Positions 46,690 to 58,649 of a stretch of 64,000 bases of DNA are shown in pieces (positions within the stretch are counted from its first letter, which is position 1; the number at the start of each line of letters is the position of its first letter). The notes beneath the pieces are model-generated. The model was not told the origin of the DNA and did no database searches. It saw only the letters and a list, made by a program, of their open reading frames with translations. This stretch comes from Catonia carolina (Eukaryota > Arthropoda > Insecta > Hemiptera > Achilidae). The translations under genes were made by a program, and so were the position numbers. The DNA is taken from the NCBI GenBank assembly GCA_035578175.1, contig JAQMRL010000016.1, positions 3,349,501-3,413,500 on the forward strand, in the 5' to 3' direction.

Positions 46690-47780
46690 AAAAAATTAAT
46701 TTTTTGGTCGAAATTGTAACTAAATTCTGAAAAAATGAAAAACATTAAGAGAATTGGTTAAAAGAAAAAAATAGTTATTGTCTATTTACAATATAGTGTC
46801 ATTTTATGTGAAATAAAATCAAAAACTGTAAGGCCACAAACAGTACAAAACAATTTGTAGGTCAATGGATTATATAGATTGTAGTAAGAGCATAATAAAC
46901 ACTGCAAGAATGATCACTGTCATGACTTGGATCACTATTACTTTTGAGTCAAAATTTTGTAACGTGATTTTATACCATGCCCTATAACAGAATTAGAATA
47001 TTTTTAGAACTGCTGAGTAAGATTTGATTAAAATATAACCTCAACACAACGGTAAAATACGTGAGAATGACTTAACACACTACTACGAAATATAAGCACA
47101 ACATCCACTGCCTTCTTGACTATGATCATCTTACCGTTTAGCCAATTGTCATTAAAAAAAAAAATAGATACATTTGTATTTGCTGTATTCAGTTTACTAA
47201 TGTAGTAAAACAGATTGCACCACTGTCTTGAAATTGAGCAAAAATTGACTTTGATCGCTTTTCTCCGTGCGCTCTTCAAATTCAATTTTCTATCCATAAA
47301 AAAAACATTACTTTAAATTTACGAATAAAATTTAAAATTGAATAACTAGATACTAAATTCATTAAACAATTTTAACAAAATTAATATTAAAACTATTATA
47401 CAGTTAAAAAATTCAAACATAAAAATGAATATAACAAAAATAATAATAATAATTAAAACACAACATTTATTTACATTTAATGATAATTATTTCAAGTTAA
47501 TTCATTATTATTAAACTTACAAGAAAAATACAACATACTTGTATATATTTACAAGATTTACGAAAAACATCTTTTATAAAAATATTCATTCAAATTTATT
47601 AAAAACAAAACCTAAACTTACGATACGAAATAAACAAAAGAAAAAGTAGCGTTAATTAATTAACAACAATAATACAAATGAAAATATAAGTCCTTTGATT
47701 GTGATTTTATAAAGCTACCATTTTATAAATGAAAATTATGTACTAAAGCATATTTATGTGAATATATAAATCCATAAATC
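46690..47780. other. Intergenic, no gene recognised
   Basis: AT-rich. The short open frames here have no recognisable motif. Confidence 0.6.
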
Positions 47781-47788
47781 ACATGGTA

Positions 47789-48977
47789 CAGTCGTCCCCG
47801 GTTATAACACACGTTAAATAAAATAGTGTCCCCGCATATTTTTTTTTCTATTTTATAATTATAATAAATTTCACTAAACTTTTTTGAGCTACCTTGATTT
47901 TTTTCTTTTTATTACTTAAATATGTTTTGGAGGAACCACCATCGTCAGAGAACACGATATATTTCAAACTAAAAAGTGAAAAAAAAAAACAGATTTTAAA
48001 AAAGTTTGTAGTTAGAAATGATATTGTGTACACTCCGATGATGGCGGATCCACCGAAACACGTGTAACTAACAAAATAGAAAAAAAATCAAGGCAGCTTA
48101 AAAAGGTTAGTGACATTTATTGTATGAAATAGAATTAATTTCAAGCTGCACGATTGCATCATTATAAGGATTTTTTTTAATACAGTACTGTATTATTTTG
48201 TACTATTGTATTATTATTTTTTGTACTGTAAAATATTAGTACTGTATAATACATGTTTTTTAAACACATAAAGCAAATTGAAATTCATTAACAAAATATA
48301 TTACGTAAGACAGCCCGAGATCTCGCAAGTAAATATTATTGAATCAATGGGTAAATATTTACAAAAAAGAACCTGTACACCATGAACTGGCTGATGAAAA
48401 AATTATTCACATAAAAAGAAAATGATCCTGCTTCAACTGAAAACGACGAAGAGAAATATAGGCACAAGAAAGTGATAAACAATTCAGAGATTGTAATGGC
48501 ATTTTCGAAAGGACAAGATGATGTTCAGCTCGTCACAATTCTCCAGTTCGCTTCGATTAAATTTATACTTTTACAAAAAACTTGTGGATTCGTAAAGTAA
48601 CAAAAAATCAAAGACTCTTAAAAATTAAGAGTGCTTTTGTATTACGCATTCTTTCCGAACAAATTATTTCTATTCTAACACAATACGTACCATTAATGAG
48701 TCATGAAAAAATACAAAAGTTGGGTACACGGGTACGTTACATACTTTAAAATGGCACCTAAATTTAGCTTCAAATTTAAATTGCACGGGATACATAGTTT
48801 TAGGGTTTTCTAATTACGTAAATAATTTGATGATATTGGCCGATGTACTACTTGTAGGCACAAAGTGCATTTCCTAATAAGTACGGAAATTCCTGACTTC
48901 ATTTATACCGCGGAAGGTGATATAACGTGACCAGTGAATGACTCCTTACACACCCGCGTTACAATCAGGGACCACTG
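47789..48977 (+). mobile_element. Tigger/pogo-like relic
   Basis: CAGTCGTCCCCGGTTATAAC at the left pairs loosely with the right end (complement CAGTGGTCCCTGATTGTAAC), with TA on each side. At about 48425-48570 a + strand frame reads like the acidic C-terminal tail of a Tigger/jerky transposase (NDEEKY, NNSEIVMAFSKGQDD). The DDE core is missing. A foldback (47862-48126) is nested within it. Confidence 0.65.
47862..48126. repeat. R6 foldback, compact copy
   Basis: Arms with AATTTCACTAA...GAGCTACCTTG and ACATGTTTTGGAGGAACC types pair across a loop of about 90 nt. The motif CACCGAAACACGTGTAA recurs in other copies. Confidence 0.8.
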
Positions 48978-48979
48978 TA

Positions 48980-49960
48980 AACATTTATTAAAACTAGATA
49001 ATGATCATTTACGAATAATGATGATGATGATAATAATAATAATAATAACAACAACAACAATGAGAAAAGATAACCGGATAAAAAAAAATTTAGAAATTAA
49101 TTTTACATTCACTACGACAATTCACAGGTGGAGTTATTACTTAATTATTTTAAAATTATAAAACTACGTCAGCTTTGATTTTTGAAATGTTTACGCTGGC
49201 TTTTCTAGCATTTCATCAAAACACTGTCCACTAACCGTACCGTGAGTGAACCCTTTTCATTTCGGTCAAATTATATTATTTTTCATTCGCCTACTTATCC
49301 CGTTAACTATACGTTGTATTGTTTATTTTGATTCTATTTTCCCGACCGATTTATCTACGATTTACGAACATCATTTCAGTTTAGTCTCAGTAAAGACATG
49401 TTTTCAACAAAACGAACAAAAATTAATTTCTTATACGAGTATTCGACGTTTGCATGATTTTAAACGTGATTTTCAATATTCTAATTAAAAAAATCGGATA
49501 GAGTTAAAAAAGCTCTACGACACAAAAACATTTTCCGATATATTAAAAAATTATTTCAACAAAACAGAAATTATTTTTTTTCAAAATTTAACACAAAAAT
49601 ACAACATTTTTTTAAGCGCCTACGTGTTCGATATTATTAACCTTACCTTTAAAATTTTATAAAATATTTATTGCTAACGTCATGCCGACTTGATTTGTCT
49701 TTTATCGTACAAACACTATGACTTTCACGTAAACACAGCCAAGGCCATTTCATATGTTCACACAAAAATAGGATGTATAAAGTTAATTAAATAAAGCGAA
49801 ATCAGCGTGTCTCATTATATATACACAAGCACATACACTTGAAAAAATATGTTTGTTAATTTATCATATACAATCAATGATATTATTATATAACGAAAAA
49901 CAAAAAAAAAGAAATCTAAATTCACGATTACAGATGAAAAAATATTCTCAACAAATTTAT
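48980..49960. other. Downstream flank of the Tudor gene
   Basis: Includes the likely 3' UTR next to 49966 and a trinucleotide tract (ATG, ATA, ACA units) at 49016-49062. No other gene is seen. Confidence 0.6.
49667..49672 (-). terminator. Possible poly(A) signal of Tudor gene
   Basis: AATAAA on the - strand lies about 300 nt after the stop codon. Another AATAAA overlaps the stop itself (49965-49970). In AT-rich DNA either match could be chance. Confidence 0.25.
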
Positions 49961-49965
49961 ACATT

Positions 49966-52900
49966 TTATTTATCTGAGCTACTAGACGTTTGTTCTTCAT
50001 CTAAAGGAGTTCCGAGCGATATCGCACCGGGCACAATTTTTTCACTCAATGGAATTTTCGCAATACTAATATCATTCTTATTATCAGTCTTATTTGGAAC
50101 GTTAATACCTAAATTATCACTAATTTCTTTGACATCGCCGTCTTCTAATTTTACCACATCTTCTTCACGATTAGTTTCGCCATCTTCTAATTTTTCCACA
50201 TCTTCTTCACGATTAGTTTTGCCATCTTCTAATTTTTCCACATCTTCTTCACGATTAGTTTTGCCATCTTCTAATTTTTCCACATCTTCTTCACGATTAG
50301 TTTCGACATTATTTATCAATTTCGTATCGTGTTCCTCGACTTTATCACTCGATTCTACTATTTTACTATTTGTACATTCAACTATATCTGGTTTTTTATC
50401 AATCGATTCATCTTTCGGCGTATTTTCATCATTTCCATTTGAAAATTCTTCAACATCACATTCAACCGATTTCTCAGATTCCTTTTGTAAATCATCATTA
50501 TCAACATCATCATCCGTATCTTTTAATTTTTGTATTTCTTCACCAACATCATCATCATCATCACACTGATTATCACTGATGATAAAACTCGAGATTAATC
50601 TATCATCGTACTCTCTACTTTTCACGGAATCGAGTACTTCCTTTTCATCAAACTTATTTTCAACGCTATCCGACGATATCGTATCGATTTCTTGTCGAAC
50701 CAAATCGTCGGTTTCACTATTGTTCACCGAATCAACTTCCTTTACATCATCAAAATTATTACCAACGCTATCTGGCGATATCGCATCGATCTCTTGTCGA
50801 ACCAAATCATCGGTTTCACTATAGTTTATCGAATCGACTTCCTTTTCATCAAACTTATTGTCAACGCTATCTGACGATATCGCGTCGCTTTCCAGTTGAA
50901 CCAATTCATCGAGCGATTGTTTTTCATTACTATCAATTTCACCATCCGTTCGTTCGCATTGTGATAAAATTTCCGAAACCGACGTACCGTCATATAACAA
51001 TTCGACAACTACTGGAATACTTTCATTGATAACCTTCATTTGGAATTCCGTTGAACCGTACGCATTCAATTCAAAAAATTTATCGGTGGCTGCATCTGAC
51101 CAATCTCCTTCACCGACCGACTGCAAACTACATAACTGCGATAAATGTGGTATATCTGCAATATCGTGCGGTAACGATTTCAATTCTTTGACTGTCGCAC
51201 AATTACCGTAATCGACAAAGAAGACGATGTGTTCGTTTTCGTCAGTCTTGGTTATCGTAGCACGATACCACACCTCGTCATCTAAAAATCGAGCGGCGAC
51301 CAATGAACCTACGGTGACTTGGTTCAATGGTTCGAAATTGTCACCTTCGGCCATCATCGTCGATACTTCATCGACTTTGTCTCTATTGATATGAACGTAG
51401 AAATCGGCCGGTGAATTTATGTGACTTATTACCACGCTTTGTAAACCTTGTTCATTGGACACGACATCATCTATCGGTTTTTCTGTTGAATTTGAACATT
51501 TCTCGATCCCTAACAACTTACTAGCCATATCTTCTTCGCCAATCGATAACTGAACGATCGCAGGATCACCGTCTATGATATACTTCATATCCAGCACTTC
51601 ACTACTGAAACCAGTGAACGTTTCAAGCGTATTCTCTGACCACTCCGTTATAGTTTCCGAAAATTGTAAACTGCAATGTTTGGCCAATTCCGGTATTTCC
51701 AGCAGTTCTTTCGGCAGCGCACGCAGTTCGCTCGCTTCGTAAATATTTCCATAATCGACAAACAAAACTTTCGTTTTACCATTGTCGGTTTTACCCAGAA
51801 CCTTCGCTCTGTACCACTGGGCGTCATCTTCAAATATCGCTGCCACCAACGAACCTTCATCGGCATCTTCCAAAACCGACCAATCGTCCACTTGTGCGAA
51901 ATGATCTATCATATCGTTTATTGGTGCCGTTTCCAATTGAATCCAGAAATCTACGGGTGTAGTTATATAGCAGACCATAACTTTGTGAATACCGTCCGTC
52001 GAAACAGTTTCCGGTTGAGCTTGTGGGATCAACTGTTCGGCGACCGATTCTCCATTCAATGTCAATTCAACGGACGCCGGATCTTCATCATCAAGAAACT
52101 TGATGTCAAATAACGTAGCACCATCGGCAACGAGTTGAACAAACAAATCGAAAGCATGATCAGACCAATTATCAAGTAATTCTGGTAACTTCAATGAACA
52201 GTGTTTGGCCATGAAAGGTATTTCCAAAAGTTCACCGGGTAACTCTTTAAATTCGGTGACGTCATCAGAATTTCCGTAATCTACGAATATAACGTGATGT
52301 ACGCCGTCGTCATCGGACGACAACAATTTCGCACGATACCACAGACCGTCCACTTGAAATTGTGCGGCGAACAGATTTTTATCTTTTAGACTTGCGACAT
52401 CCGCAATGGTTGCAAATTCATCGGCTTTAACTAAACGCTCTCTGATCTGTTCTAACAACGGATTTTCCTCTTGTGCATAGAAATCGCTTGGACTATTTAC
52501 GTGCGAAACATACACAGACGATTCCAAAAACGATTTAACAGCGAATCCTTGATTGATCAGCGATTTTGACACACTTTCATCGCTTACATTCAGATCGACC
52601 GTAATGACGTCACTGATTTTTAATATACTGGCAACGAGCACATCATCTGTTATTAACGAATCAAATAACTTGATCGCTTCTTCACTCCAGGAACCTTCGA
52701 TCGGTTCAATCAAGAGACTGCAAGGTATGGCATAACCATCCGGTTGCAAGAAATCTTCTGGTAATTCTTTAAGTTCTTCCGTAATCGGTTCAGTATTACC
52801 ATAATCGATCGAAAATACTGAATTTGAAGCTGGAATGTAAATCACACGATACCAAATTCCATCGGACAATTTCGCGGCAATCATCGTCGTACTGTTGGGT

Positions 52901-53707
52901 GTTCCTGAAATATTTCGCATTGATTCAGCCGAATTTTGTAACCGGTCTTGCAACCGTTCGAGATCTTCAAAATCGTTGTTGAGAATCACCCAGAATTGTG
53001 ACGGCGAACAGATATGCGATCTACAGACACCGACTTTGGTACCGGTCATCAGTTTGGAAATGCTGCTCGGCTTCTTGATGAACGGTGAATTTTCCAGTTC
53101 TTTGACGAAACCTAACTGGACAAGTTTTTCGGTCAGATTTTCATTACTATCATCGATCAGTTCGGCGTACCAACCGTCTTGCCAGCGTATGATTTTCGTA
53201 TTGAATTCCTTATCGGGAATGAGTTCTAACAAGTTTTCCTCGGTGACTAACCACTCCACTGCCATCTTAACTTCGAGAGCAAATGATGCCGGTTTAAAAA
53301 AGCAAGCGTCCAACTTCCGTAATCGATCGGTCGTAAGTGTTTCACTGTTGCCGTAATCCAAATATTTCACCGTCATTTCCGGTTCGACGGTCTTTACGAT
53401 GGCTCTGTACCATTGATCGTCCGCGGAGGATTTGGCACAGCATAAATCATCCGGTTTCCAGTAGACTTCAATCGCTTCCATCGGATCGTAAAAGTCAAAC
53501 AGTTCGCCTAGCAATAATTTTATCGACTCCTCATCAGCAATGCGTTGCAGATAAATTCCGCCGCTTTCCGCATGCGATATAAAAGTTTTTTCATGTTTCT
53601 TATACACCGGGAACGGCACAATCTTGTTCACATTCTTCAGTCCGTCAGGTTTTTCTCCGCAAGCGTCTATTATGGTACCTTCATTTGAATACACAGTAAC
53701 AACCAAT
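49966..53707 (-). CDS. Tudor gene terminal exon: five Tudor domains and acidic repeat tail
   Basis: The acceptor (TTTGTTTCAG) ends at 53708 on the - strand. The first base completes an Arg codon with the previous exon, and an open frame of 1246 codons follows to TAA at 49966-49968. An upstream ATG at 53760 is intronic. Tudor cores, in joined-protein numbering, have WYR(A/V) at 234, 420, 591, 766 and 948, and DYGN at 252-255, 436-439, 611-614, 786-789 and 967-970, all with intact cage residues. Each core is followed by an LP..L..(I)P segment and a W-S nuclease-like half. Residues 1068-1169 are three 34-residue repeats, an Asp tract follows, and 1270-1325 are four 14-residue repeats. There is no intron across five domains. 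Confidence 0.93.
50137..50304 (-). repeat. Four tandem 42-bp coding repeats in Tudor tail
   Basis: Four adjacent 14-residue units have the pattern (E/K)TNREEDVEKLEDG. The DNA copies are nearly identical, so the array is recent and probably varies in copy number. The charge pattern suggests short helices. Confidence 0.9.
50605..50910 (-). repeat. Three tandem 102-bp coding repeats in Tudor tail
   Basis: Three adjacent 34-residue units share the pattern DLVRQEIDAIS-DSV-N-FD--KEVDS. Unit length is constant and the frame is kept. The units are acidic and probably disordered. Confidence 0.9.
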
Positions 53708-53938
53708 CTGAAACAAAGACGCACACACATCTCAATTGAAATCACTCTAATAAAATTCACATCTAGTTAGATACACAACGTATTTTGTAAACAAAATCAG
53801 TTTTTAAGTACAGTACAACCTTGTTTATCCGGACTGACTGAGACCAAAGGCAATCCGGTTAATTAATTTATTTACTTACAACAATATAAAGGCTAACATT
53901 ACTTATCCATATAAGCCTTATTGACATAAAAAATACGA

Positions 53939-54656
53939 GATAGAAGTAATAAATCGGTAAATTTTCTGTCCCCCAATCGGTATGTTGGCAACAGTGTACT
54001 CAAGGCCAACTACCTAAGACAGTTAAAATGTTCCAGTCAAGCATTAGTGTGGTGATAGCAGTCGTTTCGTTATATTGTGTCAGCAATGGTTTTTTCCAAG
54101 GAAGAACGTGTGTTTATTGTAGAGACTTACATAGCGAGTAAATCATACAAATGTGTGCAAGATAAGTTTCAGTTGAAATTTCCCCGTTCTGCCGTTTCGA
54201 ATAAATCGTCAATATTGCGTTTGATAAATAAATTCTGTAGAACTGGGAGTGTACTCGATGAGAAACCACCTCGCCAGCCAACAAAGTTAACCGCGGAAGT
54301 TCTTGAAGATTTGAAAAATCGTTTGACTCAAATCACCTAAAAAATCGCTTAGAAGAATATCATCGCAAGCTGGGCTAACATTAACTACTGTTTTCAGAGC
54401 TACAAAAAAGTAACATTTGCATCCTTATTGCGTTGGCATTGCATTTATAAAATTTCCTCCTATGCAAGTCTCTACAATAAACACGCGTTCTTCCTTGGAA
54501 ATAACCATTGCTGACACAATATAATGAAACGACTGCTGTCACCACACTAATGCTTGACTGGAACATTTTAACTGTCTTAGATAGTTGGCCTTGAGTATAC
54601 TGTTGCCAACATACCGATTGGAGGACACAAAATTTACCGATGTATTACTTCTATCT
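53939..54656 (+). mobile_element. Foldback element with transposase start in its arms
   Basis: Arms of about 193 bp (53939-54131 and 54463-54656) are inverted copies. The left arm includes the ATG and first 18 or so codons of a transposase (54077-54340), which continues with a helix-turn-helix (KEERVFIVETYIASKSYKC) and then ends in stops. The rest of the transposase is absent. It lies in the Tudor gene intron just upstream of the last exon. Confidence 0.82.
54077..54340 (+). pseudogene. Transposase N-terminal fragment
   Basis: 87 codons resembling the first DNA-binding domain of insect Tc1/mariner-type transposases: a MVFSKEER start, a helix-turn-helix, the linker KPPRQPTKLTAEVLEDL, then stops. 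No catalytic domain remains. Confidence 0.75.
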
Positions 54657-54659
54657 TCT

Positions 54660-57135
54660 TATAATCAGGGTTGCGTCCTTAATAAAACAACCGTTATTTT
54701 ATTTACATAATATACATGTTAATACACTTTTTGTCTCTTTTTCTCATAAAAATAAAATAACGTTTCAATTAAAATTACTTACTATAATAACAAATTAATA
54801 AGAAAAAAAAAATTCCCACAAAAAATAGTTTAGCAAAACTTGATTAAAAATAATATTATTTATTAATAAATTAATAAAAGGAACAGGAAAAACAAAGTGA
54901 GTCTGCTCTGTGAATTTATGTCATTCATTGGTTGGTGAGCGCCTGATAACATTTTGATGGGAATTGTTTGAAATTATAAAAAAAAAAACGGATCAAGTTC
55001 TAGATTAAATTTATTAAAAAAGGATAATGTCCATATTAAGAAAGTATTACTGTATTGCACAGTGTTCACTTTAAGCAAATAAAACAGATTAAAATCCTGG
55101 CTCTAACAAAACGTACATAATAAAAAAACGTTTTTAACAATATCCTCTAAGGTCAACCTTATTACTGTATTTAATATTTTAGTATATAAAAATTGCATAC
55201 ACATCATACTTTGTCTGACTTCAAGGGATTTTATGTCAAATATTCTTCTCATTGTCTCCATAAAAAAACCTTAAAAGGCATGAAATACCATATTTTTTGT
55301 AGTACATTAGATGCAATAACCTATTTTGAATTTTTTCATTCGAGTCAATGTAATTCGGATGATGGGGATTTGAATAAACATACTTACTGTTTATTACAAT
55401 AAAAACCACGTTTCATAACAAAATTTCATAGATCTCTATTTTATATAATGAATTTCACTAAACTTCCTTTTTAACTGCGTCAACTTTTTTTTTCACTTAC
55501 ACGTGTTTCGGTGGACCCACCATCAATCAGAGTAAATAACATAACATAATTGAAACTAAAAACTTTATTTATTTAAGTTATTTTAGTTAAAAAAGGAAGG
55601 TTAGTGAAATTTATTATATAAAGCCATTACATAAAATAGAATTAATTTCAAACTGCAGGATGCATTGTAAAGATTTATTATTTTCATAGAATTGTTTAAA
55701 GACATCAACACAAAAAATACAAAAATAACTTTTTGCATAATTTCTTAACAGAGATGAGATGGGGTCCACTGCCTTCCATATTTATAAGAAGTGGGGCATT
55801 TAAATGTAGCACGGTCACACAAACACGTTATCATAAATAGTCTGGCTGGAGTGACACTCTAGTAAAAAGCTATCTTAACCGTTTTAATGCCGGGGGCCGA
55901 TGGAATTGGCCGCGGATGCATACGCAAGAAGTGCCATGGCCAATCGGATTGGCCACCAAAAGTTTTCCGCTTGTAATTCCTACAAATACTAACAGAAAAT
56001 GTTTTTTGTTATACTGGACGGCGTATAGCTGTGCACATTGAGACACCGCTGTGTTCCCGCGCTATTAGCCAACCTGAAAATATCTACTACTGTTACGTCA
56101 TGTTCACCCAGGTTAAGTAATGTTTCGTCGCCGAGTGCGGTGTTTCAAATGCTCACGCCTTTTTGTGTTCCTAATTTTTCTATTAATCCCAATTATGGTG
56201 TATCATTCTATGTTCCTTCCCCCTCCACCTACGCTCTTATTTCCTTTCCCGTTTCTGGACGACTTGTTCGACTGGACTTGTCACGAGCAGATATGCTCTT
56301 CGTTTCGAGGCCTAATTTTTGGCTTGGCGCCACACGCTTTGGTGCTGGCATCGGCTCATGTTCGTGTTGAGGCTTGTATTGTGCTAATGTGTGTTTATGT
56401 ACTTAGTCTTTTGTATTTTGTCGTGTTTGTTTGCTTATAAATTGTGTGTTAATGTATTAAAGTGTATTTTGGCGGTCTCCAGTCCGGGAATTCACCACGT
56501 GCTTCAGTCACTGGACTTCAACGTTATCATATTCTGAACCAAGTAAGTGGCATTTATGTTCGTGATAATATTTGGTTGTTCAGGTGGTCAAATTTTCCTA
56601 CGTGTGTTTTTCCTTTCATTCAGTCAATTTCTAACTCGTGTTTTAATTACAATCCCTAATCTTTTGTTCGTTAGTGCCGGACCATATAAATTGTACTCTG
56701 GTTCTCCGGAAATTACCATAATAAATAAATTGTTGAATAATTATACTAATAATATAAAGTCCAACGGCTTGGTGGATTTAACAACTACTGTTTTCTATCC
56801 ATGTTGTTACGGTAAATAATTTCGGTTCATTCAACATTTTATAGATTTACCTTAATATATATGAAATTTTAATAATACGAAGTTGTCTTTCGTTTTTCGG
56901 AAAAGATTTAATGAATACGTTTACTAAATATGATTATTTAGTTTATTTTCTTGTGTTATTAATTAATTTTTTAAATTGTTGCTACATTTTCGCTTATCAA
57001 AAGCCATTCATAAATGTCTACCTTTAAAGTCAAGTTCTTTCCTTTAGCGCTGCGCGCAGTAACGCAGCTGTCACAAGCCGATGTTTTTTGTTAAATGAAA
57101 GTTGTACACCAACTTACGCACGAGACATTTATCAA
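54660..57135. other. Tudor gene intron, mostly unassigned
   Basis: Contains the R6 foldback at 55435-55690. A less AT-rich patch at about 55880-56420 has open frames without recognisable domains. Confidence 0.6.
55435..55690. repeat. R6 foldback, copy
   Basis: TTCACTAAACTTCCTTTTTAAC pairs with AAAAAGGAAGGTTAGTGAA about 140 nt later. Contains CACGTGTTTCGGTGGACCC. A single-arm fragment lies at 6968-7090. Confidence 0.78.
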
Positions 57136-57144
57136 AATTATCCA

Positions 57145-57642
57145 TTTTGAAGTTTTTATATATTAATTTTTGCGCTAAAATGTATATTAAAGTTGTAATC
57201 TTAAAAAAACAATATTTTTACGTGAAAACAGCCTCACCAAGAATTTCAGCAAACATGGCGCCGACCCTATCTAGAGCATAAAAAATTTTAGTAAACCAGG
57301 CGATTTAAAAAAATCATAGTACCAGTTTTTGAGAAAATCACAAAAAAGTGAAAAATTACACGAATAAACTACTACTTCCGGTTGACCGATTTTGATGAAA
57401 ATGTTTGTGTCAGGTCCGGTAGTGATATGTAACTTAAGTTTCAAGTTTCAAGTTCGTACGAAGTTCCATTCTTCAGTAATTCTGTTCACACACACACACA
57501 CACACACAGACCAATCGCTAAAACATGTTTGTGTGGGTTCAGGGGATTTGAAAACGTGTAGATCAGGTGAAAACTCTATTTCTTAAAATCGACATGAAAA
57601 CAATACTTTCCTTCCTATATATTCATATAGGCAAGAGAAAGT
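57145..57642 (-). repeat. Repeat R1, partial, 18 nt from a Tudor exon
   Basis: The left half of R1 in reverse, ending GGCAAGAGAAAGT at 57630-57642, beside the donor of exon 57660-57823. A CA tract lies at about 57490-57509. Confidence 0.85.
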
Positions 57643-57659
57643 AAAAACAAAAAACTTAC

Positions 57660-57823
57660 CGTTGCGTATCTAGGTTGTCGACACTCAGTATAACATCTTT
57701 GTCCAAAATTTCACTTTTTAATCCTTCTACAACTGACGAATCATCTCCTTCATCGCCCACACCTAACGTACATTCTATTGCCTGATACGGAATATTTGCC
57801 AGCGATTCTGGTAGTTCATATAT
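57660..57823 (-). CDS. Tudor gene exon: end of Tudor domain 1
   Basis: The acceptor CAG ends at 57824 and the donor GTAAGT starts at 57659, both on the - strand. Residues 81-134 are encoded and the exon ends in phase 2. It begins IYELPESLANIPYQAIEC, the standard strand and helix after a Tudor barrel, so domain 1 is split by an intron at a phase 0 position. R1 repeats lie within about 20-40 nt on either side. Confidence 0.85.
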
Positions 57824-57857
57824 CTGAAAATTAAACAAAAACAAACTGTTTAAGTTA

Positions 57858-58645
57858 AACACTCACATGACTTTCCCTTGCCAATGTAAAATCAACCTCT
57901 GAAAAAATTACATAAAAAAATCTGTTGTGATATCACACAACTTTCTCCTGCCAATGCAGATAATGAACAATATAACATAAAATTTAGTAATAAACAATTA
58001 GAAATAAAAGAAAAAACTAACCTAATTTTAATCATGAGTGAATGATACAAAATAAAAACCAACCCTAGTTTGGCTTAATAATAAAGAAAATCACTCTTTC
58101 ACGCTAAACTAGACTCTGCAGAGAAAAATGCTCTAAATAAAAGTTGTACGTCGTTTCATTTCCTACAGATTTGATTATATACACTTTTTTCGTAAAATGC
58201 ATACCAAGACTAAAATCTTATGAATCCAATTTTTACACATTTTCATCGAACAAGAAACAGAAAATCACTAATTACTGCTAAACTAAGCATAATACAAAGA
58301 AACGTTTGAAATAAAAGTTGTAGGTTTTTAAATGTTCCACAACTTTAATTATACACATTTCCCCCCTAAAATGCATATTAAGGCGGCCATCTTAAAAAAA
58401 AAAAACAATTTTTTTCTACGAGAGCACAGTTTCCCTGATGAATTTCAGCAGACATGGCACCTACCCTATCTTGTAGAGCATGAAAAATGTAGTAAAAAAG
58501 AGGTGATTTTTAAAATTGAAAAAGCCGTTTTTTAAAAGATTGCAAAAAGTGAAAAATGACACAATAAACTACAACTGATTTTGATGAAAATGTTAGTGTC
58601 AGAGCCTTTAGAAGTACCTAACTTAAGTTTCAAGTTTTAACTTTG
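57858..58645 (-). repeat. Repeat R1, diverged copy
   Basis: A reverse copy with many changes and an internal duplication of the end region (second TTTCTCCTGCC near 57940). It starts about 35 nt from the Tudor exon. Confidence 0.78.
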
Positions 58646-58649
58646 TACA

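Noticed and set aside
50137..50304. CRISPR-like array
   Set aside because: The units are directly adjacent without spacers, in frame within a eukaryotic coding exon.
50579..53582. Many + strand open frames (for example 51676-52113 and 52895-53356)
   Set aside because: Antisense shadows of the long Tudor exon.
53708..53760. ATG at 53760 as start of the Tudor protein
   Set aside because: A strong TTTGTTTCAG acceptor lies downstream of it, and the upstream exon joins in phase 2 to restore an Arg codon.
56038..56440. Overlapping open frames of 110 and 106 residues
   Set aside because: Two frames over the same DNA, hydrophobic by composition, no recognisable motif, and no splice partner for gene B on the opposite strand.
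1590..58645. R1 as an intron-creating (introner-type) element
   Set aside because: Splice sites of nearby exons lie outside R1, and many R1 copies are in the middle of introns, so simple insertion into existing introns explains the data.
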